From NCBI GenBank assembly GCA_963573305.1, contig OY754334.1, positions 94,175,848 to 94,239,847 on the forward strand: a DNA stretch of 64,000 nucleotides, in the 5' to 3' direction. The notes under the pieces were generated by a model. The model was given only the letters and a program-made list of their open reading frames with translations. It was not told where the DNA came from and ran no database searches. The position numbers and the translations under genes were made by a program. Positions 34,830 to 45,780 of the stretch are shown one piece after another (position 1 is the stretch's first letter; each line of letters opens with the position of its first letter). The stretch comes from Pyrrhosoma nymphula (Eukaryota > Arthropoda > Insecta > Odonata > Coenagrionidae).

Positions 34830-35200
34830 ACCAACAATCAGATTCTGAATTGTGGTACGCTGGAGAGAGAAAGAGGGGCAATCGCGACTTCGTAATCATC
34901 GCATTGTTCGGGGAGGAAAACAATTGAGCTCCTGCTGGTGGCGAATGGGGAATGAATGCTTACGATTCCACATATAGGTAGCGCTCTCCCCCACTCTTCA
35001 CCACAACTTCCTCCTAAGTTCCTCCTGCGTTTCAACGGCGATGCTCGCATCATTTAGCGCGCATAAGGAATCTCAAACCGCCTTTGGGGTCGCAAGACGG
35101 CACTAGCCGTGCGTGTTTGAGGTTACACGTCGTTCAGACGGAGTTCCGCAACGTACGAGGCACTAATTAATTCCCATTCCCGCCTCCTTTGTTGCCCACT
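34830..35200. other. GC/CpG-rich patch
   Basis: No repeat or coding signature. Possible regulatory element by composition only. Confidence 0.25.
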
Positions 35201-35732
35201 TCACTCCGAACTCAGTGACGGGAGAGAGCATTGTCTTATTGTTAATGGCGATAAACAGAAAATTATATCTCTAAACGTAAACACGCATGTTTAAATAGTA
35301 TAAGCGATAATTGAGGTGAGTCATAATTTGGTACAACTGCAGTAGATTATAAAAAAAACAGAGACTTAACAAGTTCCTTGGACTATCTTCTTTAAACCCA
35401 TCGACGTAGAACTGCATTCAAAGAGGTTTCAATTGATAATTGATGCGTTTGATTGCCGAATTTAATATGTAATTCAAACACTATAGTGTCATCATTCTTT
35501 CTTGCAATAATCTTTAAATGTCGGGTGACACAAAGATTTACTGAGAATAATAGAGCTGAAAAAGGCTCATATTAATAACCAGGAATATTAGCATGTTATC
35601 ACACAATTACAATCTAATTCTTATCTAAAACCTTCCCAATATGAAGTTTTTTTTGGAAATATACCATTTGTTGTTCTTCATTAGTTTATATTTATTAATA
35701 AAAAAATATTTAGGAATATAGTGGTTTACGCT

Positions 35733-35999
35733 GGGCTTACACTGGCAAGTTCATTGCGCAAGTTACTCAGAGCAAGCGACTTTCGACGTGAATTTGCAGG
35801 TGTAAACGGCTCTGCAAGTCCGCTTGCAGAACTTTTAAAAGTTTCGACAAGTCGCTTGCAGAAGCGTGTTGTTGTCAGTGTAAACAACAACCAATCTGGC
35901 TCTTCACTAACTTGTGAAAACTTTTACGTCAGAGTTAAATCCCTCGCAAGCTCTTGCATAGGAAACTTGCGGTTGCATCTTGCCAGTGTAAAACCGCCC
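35733..35999. mobile_element. MITE with GGGC..TTACACTGGCAAG termini
   Basis: Left end GGGCTTACACTGGCAAG and right end CTTGCCAGTGTAAAACCGCCC are inverted repeats. The inside is built of further CGCTTGCAG/CTTGCAAG-like repeats in both orientations (35775-35985), so the whole 267 bp can fold back. No clear target duplication. Termini of the GGNCGNTTTACAC type also occur in the nested MITE at 21017. The open frame across it is incidental. Confidence 0.6.
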
Positions 36000-38587
36000 T
36001 TGCGAATCGTCTTGACTCTTGGCATCGTCGCTAATATTTACTAATTTTTTTCCCGCTCATCTAAATCCTCTTAGTTGCTCACAACCGTATCTCTTATGCG
36101 TCCACTAGTTTTCTAGGATGTGTTGTTGCTGTTGTTTTGTTCTCTTGTAAAACTTAATTTTTTGTTGTAATATCCAGAGACAAGACAAAGAGGAATGCAA
36201 CAATGCCGTGTTTCTCCGTTGCATAATATATCGAATCTAGCATTCATCGGAGCATGATTTTAGTTTTTTGAAAATTATAATTCTAACTGTGAACAGATTT
36301 AAAAAATAAATATTCCAGGAAAAACGCCAAACCGATTTTACCTTACCTTAAATTTCATGGGGTACTAGGAATGACGAAATGTAGTACAACTTTCAAATTT
36401 TAAGGATTATTAAATGCCTTCCATGCATAGATAACTGGCTATTTTTAATGTAACTAATGATATCCGGTTCAACTCCTTTCCGTACGATTTTTTCGATAAA
36501 ATAAATGTTTCTATGGAAAAATGATTTTAAGTTCTAATTCCCTGAATATTTTAATGGTATATTCTATAGCCATTCCAGAAGCAGAAGAACACCTAATGTA
36601 CTATTTGGTTATGTGATTATATACTGCGACCATAAATAATGTTAATGAGGGCAAGATGAGGGTACCTGTTAAAAGCTCCTGTTCAGCGGGAGAGAGAAAA
36701 CATGAAAGACGATGTATGTGATTATAAGAACCAATGTGACTTTCTAAATGTAGATACCCTGTAAAAGCCATTAAACGCAAATGGAGAGGTTGGGTTAAAA
36801 ATACCCCAACTGAAATCTCACTAAAATTTGCCTTAATTATTTATTCAATATAATGCAAGCCATAAAAGGCCCAGGCGAAATTTCCGTGCATAGCCATTTA
36901 TCAGGTTTCCAAGGAAATGTGCTATTGTAGAAATCGGAGAAAAATTGGTAATTTTGGAATTGGAAATCTAATTTTTAAGTAAAAATGAAACTTAAAACAT
37001 AATAAAATGCAAAAAAACTTAGCACACTTTCAGCCATCCGATAGTGGAAATTTAAATTCTATAAAAAAAAGCCTCTGCACTGATTCCAATGCTTTTCTTA
37101 TAGGAGTAAAAACTTGGGGCCCGTTTAGGAGCCCTTAGGGCATGAGGAATGAGTTAGGAAAATTTTTATGTTACCTATGTTCGTCCCAGTGCACTCAATT
37201 ACGCGAACGTAAAATTTAAAAGTAAACGGTTCAGCCGTTATTGTGTGATTGAGTAACAGACACACAGAAACCATCACATTTTTAAATTTAAGTATGATTA
37301 TAAATAATAGATAACTTGTGCATTAATCGTGGATAAATTGTAACACGGCTTGAATTATGTTCTTAAACTCTTTTAGTATAAATGCTGGAGTAATTAATAT
37401 TCATTCAATTAGGGAAAATAAATTATCCTGTTTGCAACACGGAATCGTCATTTGAGCGCAATTTTCCTTATTTCGAGTTAGCGAAGCCATAGTCAAATTA
37501 GCATAATTAAGAAACAGTGAACTACTGGTCAAGGTGAATTCTGTCGGTAATTCGGATGACTGTAGTCTTTGACTACTCCTTTAGCTCGTGACGGGACAAA
37601 AAATATGAATAGCATTTCATTCGCGCTGGAAATAAATGGATAAAAAAATTTTCCACTGCGAGATTTTCCTGGAAGTAGGACTGGCGAACGGTCTCAAGTC
37701 CTAGCGGTTCACCATTTTAGATCCCGTCTGGCTTGAGTCTCCGGAAAGGAACCGGTTTTAAAAATATACTACTCCGGACAAAGAAATAGATTGATCTATA
37801 TCACATTGGATGCCCACCTCATTCATGGTGATGATTTTTCCAACTGGGACGATACTGAAATGGGCCAGTGGGCAATGCAGTTACTTTAGATGTTGATTAC
37901 GACCACATGAAAATGAATATGAATTGAATATTCGCCCATATTTATCTCCCAATCTCAGTCTTGTCGGCAGAAAGAAAGAAACCATTGGTAAACCACAGGT
38001 AAAAACCAACCATCACATTTTCTTTTTCGGCTGGCAATCGTGGGTCGATTCTCCGATAATTGAAAAAGGTATAATGTTTATAACGCTTGTGCCAATTTAC
38101 GCATTTAAATTATAATGCTTGGTAAATCAAATCCACATTATCACTATGTTTCAATGTTACATTAAATTATCGATCTTCATGTCATGCACGGTTTACTGGT
38201 TGTTTGCGACCAAAAAATTTGGAAGTTACTATTATGTCAGTAGCCTTATAAGTCGCTTTTAAGTAGCTCTTCGATGAGTTAAGACAAAGTAGGGATCGAT
38301 AGGGATAGTAACCTGTAAACCATAGACCACGGTTTGCAATTGCCCGAAAATTGTACTCCCTCATCTCAAAATGTACTCCTTGCGCGTGCGGCCATGTTCC
38401 TCAGACCAAAACATGAGTGTTTTCCATTCAAACGTGTGATGAATACGTGATTTAAATCGGTCATTGTTACTGATTATGGCCATAAAGTGTGACAATCAAA
38501 GGATTGAATTTGAACGTATCAATAAAAACTTATTCTTACGGTCAAAACTTCGGAACGGTCCGAGGAACTAGGCTGGATACAAAACGG
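36000..38587. other. Long AT-rich stretch without recognisable features
   Basis: No gene or repeat supported. GTCAGTAGCCTTATAAGTCGC at 38235 resembles sequence immediately upstream of the LINE at 45755-45775, perhaps a shared repeat. Confidence 0.4.
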
Positions 38588-38955
38588 AAGTGGCTTCCAA
38601 GGACGTTAGAAAATAAATGGAGGCGACATACCACTTGCTTTATTAATCCAATTCCGCCATTGCAGTCGGCAGAGTTTAGACCTCCTCTGGCTTTCGTGTC
38701 CGGCGGTCGCGTTAGATTTTCGTAAAATCTAAGTTAAAAACCAGAGGCAAGGCGATGTTTTGTGACAGGTTTGGCCCAAGGAGGTTAGAAAAGAAATGGA
38801 GGCGACATACCACTTGATTCTTGAAGCCAATTCCGTCATTGCAGTTGGCACAGTTTAGAACTTCCTCTGGCTTTCGTGTCCGGCGGTCGCGTTAGAATTT
38901 CGTCAAATCTAAGTTAATAACCACAGGCAAGGCGATGTTTTGTGACTGGTTTGGC
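38588..38955 (+). repeat. 179-bp tandem duplication
   Basis: Two units with a 179-bp period plus a short third piece. Landmarks repeated in each unit are AATGGAGGCGACATACCACT (38616, 38795) and GGCTTTCGTGTCCGGCGGTC. A third partial copy lies at 43481-43566. The units are well conserved and moderately GC-rich. No coding role is evident. Confidence 0.88.
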
Positions 38956-38959
38956 AACA

Positions 38960-39585
38960 CCTACTCGGCACAAAATCCTTCCCAAGCACCCCTATTCTTG
39001 CTTCACTTTCGCCCATGAGTGTTCACAGTCATGCCTCCTCCATTTCATTTTAACCTCCTTTGTGGCTTCAATTCCGGGACCCAAAGCTCCCCCTGTGGTT
39101 CAGTTCAAGGGACTACGTGTACTCAGGTGCGTGTAAAACGGGGAAACAAATGCGTCGCGCCCAGCACGACTCCACTGCTCACCTCCAACCTGAACCCTCC
39201 GATCCCCTGTTCTCCCCACTCCCGTTACACAGAAGTCCCGAAGCGCCGTGAATAAATGCATGAGAGAGTGCGATCGAGCGGCACGACATAATTGCAGTCA
39301 TTACGGCCAAAGAGAGGAGGGAGCAGGGAGCAGGGGGGAGGGAAAGCATAAATAAGGGACCGATTTGAAGAGGAGGGGAGTCGTAAATCCTTCATCGGAA
39401 AGCGCAGGCAGAAAGCAAGGAGAGGGAATTTGATAAGGGTTGGAGCGCGATCATTTCCAATTCTGACGAGATCGAACGAGTGGAAGAAACCACCCCTGAT
39501 GACCTTTGAACTCCGCACCTCCACACGAAGGGCCCTTAAAGGACTTTCCACCGTGACTTCGTGAGTCAGAACAAACTGGATTCCA
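38960..39585. other. GC-rich patch
   Basis: Purine-rich and CpG-containing (for example 39300-39450). Open frames on both strands match nothing known. Possible regulatory DNA. Confidence 0.25.
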
Positions 39586-39601
39586 ACCATCCTATTTTAA
39601 A

Positions 39602-40048
39602 TTTGAATAAATATCTTATGGTTTTCTGCGGTATATTTACTTTTTGAGCAACAGTTTCGCAGTGCTATTCTCTCCGCTTCGTCAGGCTTTTTGAATCAAC
39701 AATCACAAATGAATTAACAAACTTCAGCGGTTATTAGGTATGTAACAGAATTAAACGAAATTAGAATTAATTATGTAGAAAAAAGACCAAGCAACTTAAA
39801 CAGGGCCACTCCCTCCTGACAAACTCCCTGACACGTGGGAAAGAATTTGGCAAAATTCAAGTATAAATTAATTCTGCTACATAAAAATCGCCGGTTTGTT
39901 TATTTATTTGTTATTATTGATTCAGAAAGCCTGACGAAGCCGACAGAATAGCACGGCAAACTGTTGCTCAAAAAGTAATTATACCGCAGAAAACCAAAAG
40001 ATATTTATTAAAATTAAAATGAAATTCGAAAATATACGATAAAAATTT
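39602..40048. mobile_element. Fold-back retroelement 5 with paired hammerhead-like cores
   Basis: Flanked by 14-bp direct repeats with one mismatch (39588-39601 and 40049-40062, CATCCTATT then T or G then TAAA). Complementary arms of about 110 bp. Cores at 39648-39686 (minus) and 39930-39967 (plus): CCTGACGA, extra A, GC-rich stem II, GAAACTGTTGC. In the plus copy GAAAC has become CAAAC. A one-sided AT-rich tail of about 36 bp lies at the right. A related single arm occurs at 50718-50850. Confidence 0.78.
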
Positions 40049-40189
40049 CATCCTATTGTAAAGTTCCATAAAAATAACAATTTTTTTCCTACTGATGAAA
40101 TTTTTGAGTATTACCCTGACTAGTCACGGCATTACCTTTTAAGGAGTAACGTGCAAATGCTCATTAGTGCGGAATTCCTAAAAAGGTAA

Positions 40190-40262
40190 AATTTTCCGCC
40201 TCGAACGGGACTCGAACACGGATCCCTATTTAACCAGTGAAGCTACCGAGTTAGCCCTTATC
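40190..40262 (-). repeat. tRNA-derived SINE head
   Basis: Minus strand has A-box-like CTCGGTAGCTTCACTGGTTA and B-box GTGTTCGAGTCCC at normal tRNA spacing, followed by GGCGGAAAATTTTACC. The acceptor stem does not pair well and no clear anticodon loop is seen. It resembles the copy at 63752-63828, so a SINE family is more likely than a tRNA gene. Confidence 0.55.
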
Positions 40263-40664
40263 CACAGTGGATTTTTAGGGGCTTTTAGCGAACAAGTTTT
40301 TTTTACGCCTGTCGGACATCTGATTGCACAGAAGCAGGCCAAAGCGTGCGCTTAGCGCCACCGTCCGCGAGTTTAAAGCCAAACATGGAAAACGTGTTCA
40401 ATGTGTTCGCTGGTCTGACAAATTTTGAGGATACCGGGACTAGCGAATGATTTTTACCATGTGGAATTTCGTACTGATCAAACGCCTTAGCTGGCAAATA
40501 ATCAAATGAAGTTGAAAAAAATGTACAGATTAGTCGACGAATCCAATTAATTCTTTTTTCTTCATAATTTCTTATTTAAATTCAATTTATCCAGTTACAG
40601 ATGCCGCCAGTTGCGCCTTTTCCATTTAGTCAACGTATTTTTACTTCTGTTCCTGTAGTTGTTT
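40263..40664. other. Unassigned sequence
   Basis: Nothing recognised. Confidence 0.4.
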
Positions 40665-40855
40665 ATCAAAACGAAAAAACTAAGATGGATAGGTGTCTCA
40701 ATTGTATTACCGTTTATTTTTTTGGAAGAATTATCTTCTGAAAAACAGTTTTTCGTGAAAACGGTATATAAGTTAGATACAAAAATACTATTCCTCCTCA
40801 AATTCTACCCATCCTTGCGTTTAACACCGCGTGATTTCATGTTCAGTTGACGAAA
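40665..40855 (+). repeat. Dispersed repeat, copy 2 (pair with 4970-5165)
   Basis: See copy 1. The open frames here reflect low stop density, not conservation. Confidence 0.6.
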
Positions 40856-41366
40856 AAAAGGGCATGTTAGGCGCATAAAATACACATAGACTTAAAATAT
40901 TCATATGAAATTAAACTATATCCCCCTATTGATAGAATTGTGAAATAATTCGAAGCATTTGCATGTACGTAACCATGCAACTACTATCCTTCCGGGATTC
41001 GGGTGTCGCATGACGCTAAGTTTTCGCGAGAGAACCCCCATCCAAATTCCAAAAAATATTCCGCTTGAAGAAAACAGGCGACTCATACGCGAAGGAAGGG
41101 GCGAATTTTCAATAATAAATTCATAAACTAAACATAATAAATTATGAATAAAATTCAACAATAGCCAACGATTTCTACCCAACATTGTGAAGGGGCAAGT
41201 CGTCCGTGTATACCCTCCCATTGTTACGGAACCTTACTGATCTATTGCAGCAACTGGGATGGAATCGCTTTACGACCGACGCTTAATATTTAGACTTAAT
41301 CTATTATCTAAGTTCCAAACCGATTTATTCTCTGACGACGTTATTAACATATTACGAAATCCCACA
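40856..41366. other. Unassigned sequence
   Basis: Nothing recognised. Confidence 0.4.
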
Positions 41367-41379
41367 TATTACGGTAGAT

Positions 41380-42383
41380 TTTATTGTTTCAGGCTTGACT
41401 TCGTGGAAGTGATAGATATCCATTTTTTATGAAAAACATTGCACTTTTCTACAATTTATTTAAAAACTGCAACCGGTTTCACCACAATATGGCATCTTCT
41501 GGCACATTCTGAAGCTTATGTCTTCCAAATATACCCAGAGAAAAGTTAAAAAATGGTGGGGGTTGGTTTGAAATGGGGGAGAGAGGAGCAGGGTGGTTAG
41601 AGCTTGGCAGAGTGAGAAGGGGTGGTGGAAAATTGCGAGAGGAAAGGAAGGAAAGTGAATCGGGGGAAGAAAGTGGGAGGAGTAGAATGTCACCAAATTA
41701 TACTGTTTTCTATTTTTTTAAAAGGAAGAGTGGTTAATGCCCCAGCCCAAACATCTGTGACTGAAGGGCTAAGATATGCCGAAACAATGGTTCAAAAAAG
41801 CCCGCGAAGTGAGGAACTGCACAGAAAGGACCCCAGAGCAAACCTCGGGTGGGTTTATGAATGGGCAACAGACGGAGGGTTGTGAGGGGAGGGGTTTGGA
41901 AGGGCTCCTAGCAACCGTAAGTGGGGAGAGGGAGAAGGGGAGTGGAAGGGGCGGAGAGGGGATAGGATGTGGGGGAGTGACAGTTACTTTTGCAAACATG
42001 GAAATATCGAAAACAACGGAGAGGAATGCATAAATACATGGTCATTACACAGATTAACATTTTAGTTTTTCGCTAGAACACAGCTTTTTAAATGTTCCAA
42101 AGCGTCCATTTTTAGGCCTTTCGGCAACATGTGTACGTTACATTACAGGTTTAAAAGATTTTACTTCCTTTTCTCTCGATTTTTCCACCACCCCTTCTCA
42201 CTCTGCCATGCTCCTCTCTCCCCCATTTCAAAACAACCCCCACCATTTTTTAACTTTCTCTGGGTATGTATTTTATGACCTAAGCTTTAGAATGTGCCAG
42301 AAGATGCCTTATTAAGGTAAAAAACCGGTCGCAGTTTTAAAATAAAGTGTGGAAAATTACAAAGTTTTTTTATTAAAAATGGA
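41380..42383. mobile_element. Fold-back retroelement 6 (large) with paired hammerhead-like cores
   Basis: Probable 13-bp direct repeats with two T/C differences (41367-41379 and 42384-42396, sharing GGTAGAT). Arms of about 220 bp (41411-41640 and 42170-42388) are complementary, including a G-rich/C-rich tract. About 530 bp of unpaired, G-rich interior lies between them. Cores: 41469-41503 minus (CCAGAAGA, T, GCCA/TGGT stem, GAAACCGGTTG) and 42296-42332 plus (same, GAAA decayed, ACCGGTCG). The minus-strand tail reads CAAGCCTGAAACAA, like fold-back 1. Confidence 0.72.
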
Positions 42384-42396
42384 TATCATGGTAGAT

Positions 42397-42840
42397 CAAA
42401 TCATGAGAATAAAATTAGGGAACTAGACTGCAGAACGGACATATTTTATGTGTCATTTTTCCCGCGAACGATATGAGACCATAACAGCTGCCAATGCTAG
42501 ATAGGTTTGTCGATAGGTAGTGTAGCTCTTAGTAGTAGTAGTACTCCCTAATACATGTATACTTTTCTGCTACCTAGTACTTACAGCACGCCGTGCATGT
42601 TTTCAGAATAGCTCTTGAATCTCTGTCCGTTTATTTAATTATAAAATACATAAATACTAACGGCCTCTAATGTTGGTAGCATATCTATAGTGTAGCGCAT
42701 GTTTGTGAGGCCTCGCCTCCTGACAAGCAATAGCGATTTATGCTGACGCAATATTAGTCGTAGTTACACTAACTTGAGGGTATAGTGTAATGCATGTTGG
42801 TGACTACTCACCCCCTGCCACACACCCTTGAGGTGGCTTG
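42397..42840. other. Unassigned sequence
   Basis: Nothing recognised. Confidence 0.4.
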
Positions 42841-43470
42841 GAGGGTATTTGTAGATGTAGATATTCTTCCCTCCTCCTGCAATAGGTGGACGCCGTTTCG
42901 TCGTAGGAAAATGGGGGAGAGTTTTTTTTAGTGGCGGAAAGGACTCAAGGTAGGGTGGAAGGGGAAAGAGGGGAAGGGGAGTGGGGATATGTTGGTAATT
43001 TGGTTTTAGAAAAGAGAGAGAGAGATGAGGGGAAGGGAGGAGACAAGGCGTTGGAGGGGAGGGGAAAATGGTTGCCGGGCAGGAGGGGGGGCGGCGGCAA
43101 AGGAGCAGTCGTATCTTTGTCATAGGAGGGGGGTGGGGTAAGTCGTGTCGAAGGGCTTTGAGGGGAGGGGTGGTTGAGGGGTAAGAAGGACAGAAGGAAA
43201 TGGGTTGAAAGGGAGTGGCTAAAAGCCTTGGCGCACCGGGCAGAGACTAATTCATCTCCACCCACGCCATCTCCCACCCCCACCCCCTCCCCTGCGCTTT
43301 TCTCAAACGACAGGGCTACGGCGACGCCCTCTCGTGCCCGCAACACGAACTATAGCCACCGGCAGTCATTTGCTTTACGCTCTTGTTTCTTTTTTTTCTA
43401 GTTCACTTCGGGCCCACTTGCCACTTGCCGGCGCTGCACAAGGAGCAAAGTAATTTCCCCATCTCCACTT
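42841..43470. other. GC-rich, strand-asymmetric purine-rich patch
   Basis: The plus strand is dominated by G and A from 42900 to 43200, switching to C-rich at about 43245-43300. Open frames on both strands are low-complexity. G-quadruplex potential on the plus strand (GGGG runs at 43080-43180). No repeat partner found. Confidence 0.4.
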
Positions 43471-43480
43471 GCGTCGCACG

Positions 43481-43566
43481 TGCCAAGGAGGTTAGAAAAT
43501 AAATGGAGGAGACATTCAACTCGGTTCTTGAAGTCGATTCCGCCATTGCAGTCGGCACAGTTTAAG
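43481..43566 (+). repeat. Partial third copy of the 179-bp unit
   Basis: CCAAGGAGGTTAGAAAATAA through CCATTGCAGTCGGCACAG aligns with the units at 38588-38955, in the same orientation and about 4.6 kb away. Confidence 0.75.
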
Positions 43567-43734
43567 GTGGCTGGAGCGGTAATCGTGGGTTTTTCAGTGC
43601 AAATTTAAATAATTTTTTAAGTAACTCGAAAAAAGATTCTTGGATCGCATTTCTTGAGCATTTGTTCATGCGTTGGAACTTACCAGGCATGCAGTCGTGG
43701 AAAAGATACCGAGGATTATATTTTACATTTTTTT

Positions 43735-43940
43735 CCTTGATTAAAGAGTGTTATGACTAAAAATTGCGGCGCGCTATTCGAAATTTAGGCTAACTTACAT
43801 TGAAATATATTTGTTTCGAATATTGGACTCGGCGTGACGCCTTGATATATGTTAGCAGCAATTATAATAATAAGAAATGTATTATTACTTCGCGTTTAGA
43901 AGAAAATCGGTACATATGTAATCGAATATTACAGAATACA
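43735..43940 (-). repeat. Dispersed repeat X, copy 3 (inverted)
   Basis: The reverse complement aligns with copies 1 and 2 (TATTCGATTACATATGTACC, GATTTTCTTCTAAACGCGAA, TTTCGAATAGCGCGCCG). Confidence 0.6.
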
Positions 43941-45346
43941 TGACATATGCCACAAGGCTACGTGTTTAAATAGCATTGAATTGCCAAAAACCTAATGGAT
44001 ATGATGAAATTTTACCTATAGATATCACAAATGAGGACACAATTGAAAAGTTTGGTGTTTGGTGCCTTAACTGAAAACCAACTCGAAAAAAACGACAGTC
44101 ACGGATGTGATTATAGACGTTCTTTTCTTCTGAAGCACACATGCACAATACTTACGGTCTGTTTTAAAGAGCGGCGTTTAGGGCGCAGCATGATTCTACT
44201 AATACAAGGCAGGAAGTTCCCGTAAACAAAATAAGTCCATTCTGCGCATGACGTCATCCGAATGACACTAGCAGCAGACGACTCGAGAATTAGCAAATAG
44301 GAATATTGGATGAAAGCTCCGTTAATTTAGGACAGAGTGGAGTCAAGTCAAGACTTGCATCCTTATGTACTGATATACAGCATACTTGATCGGTTATAAC
44401 TAGTAAATGTGTAGGTTGAGAAAAAAATCTTCTTTTCAGCGGAAATAATCCCAATTGCATACGCCCGCGCCATGTGTCAGTTAGGGGAGAACGTATATGG
44501 GAGCTCGCCTGCTATCTATTGGCGCCCATCTGAATCACTACGCCTAGCAACTGAATCGCGTACGTACGCGTAGCCTTTTTTATAGTAGATGAGAGTTAAA
44601 ACTCTTACCGTTTTCAACATTAAATCGTCTCAGGAAAATCTGGACCCACTTAGCCCGTGTAAATGGGAATATCTCAAATAATTCTCTTCCCTGATGTGTT
44701 TCCTCGCATTGCTGTTGTATTCAAATGCCACACAAGTATCAAATGCGCAATACACTCCGTACATACCACATCCAAACTACGTTACAGCTTAACGTTAACC
44801 CAATTACGTTTAACCCAACCGATAGCTACCTATGGAATCGCCTACGGTGCCCAACCACCGTGTATTACTAGTACCATGGGGCGCAGGATCTGAATGTCAA
44901 GCCACGAAACTGTTGTGTTGCCATTTGAGGAGCGCATTGGAGGCACTGACTAGCCACCCATTAACATAAGCTGACACAATTTTGTCATTTGACACAATCA
45001 AGGGAACTAGATTATTTTTGGATATTACATCGCCGTAATTCGGCAGGATGTACAAAATCATATACATTAATGATGATAAAAAACACTAATAATTTTTTTG
45101 ATCTGTTGAATCATGGTATTAAAATTTGGAGACACACACGAGCATAAACTTAAACAGCGCAAAAAATAATTTTTGAGGATGTCCATCTAGTAAAAAAATT
45201 CTCTGTATAAGGAGTTAGGCGAGGCAATCGGATGCCTGTCGGCCTTGATAGAGGGAAGAATATTATGACAGCAGGGGTGAGAGACGAAAAAAATGGTTTT
45301 ATGAGATTGAATTAGGCAGTAAATATAGAGGTGCTAAATAAGGAAA
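43941..45346. other. Unassigned sequence
   Basis: A 14-bp palindrome CGCGTACGTACGCG-like (about 44557-44571) in a GC-richer pocket. Nothing else recognised. Confidence 0.35.
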
Positions 45347-45679
45347 TTAAAGGGTTCTAGACGGAAAGCACTGTGGAAGGAAATGCTCGGAATTCCCCGT
45401 CGATGACGGATACTTTTTCCTATAAATGTCCAAAATCTTATCTTCATTCGTTGGAACTCCGAAGATGACAACGAACCACGGGAAAAACATGGCTGTGCAG
45501 AAGTAAGGCATCGGGATGATAAGGAGATTCAGCTGGTAAAACTTAAAGGGGCAACAACATTCCATTTTGAAAATATCTGTAAGCCTTCTGCTGCGGCAGG
45601 GTCGAAAACACAGTCGACGGTGTTGAATAATTGTTTCAATGACGTTCAAAAAAGTTTTTATTTTCACGTTTTGAAACAC
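45347..45679 (-). CDS. Hypothetical open frame, unrecognised
   Basis: About 110 codons without a stop on the minus strand, in DNA richer in GC than its flanks. It has a hydrophobic stretch (FYQLNLLIIPMPYFCTAMFF followed by PWFVVIFGVP) that could span a membrane once. I recognise no family. It could be an exon, TE-derived, or chance. No splice sites are convincing. Confidence 0.15.
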   Translation of the reverse strand: MFQNVKIKTFLNVIETIIQHRRLCFRPCRSRRLTDIFKMECCCPFKFYQLNLLIIPMPYFCTAMFFPWFVVIFGVPTNEDKILDIYRKKYPSSTGNSEHFLPQCFPSRTL

Positions 45680-45780
45680 AAATCCAAATTCCTCATTCCA
45701 ACAGGTTATGGGCGTGCTATAAGGGTGGTTTTACACGTGGAAGTAACTTAGCAATAGCCTCATAAGTCGCTTAACAGTAG

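Noticed and set aside
40190..40262. A tRNA gene
   Set aside because: A and B boxes are present, but the acceptor stem and anticodon arm do not fold well and a related copy exists at 63752.
42764..43346. Overlapping long frames on both strands
   Set aside because: Products of a G/A-rich tract. Neither resembles a protein.
45347..45679. A membrane-protein exon
   Set aside because: Kept only as a low-confidence open frame. There are no convincing splice sites or family match.
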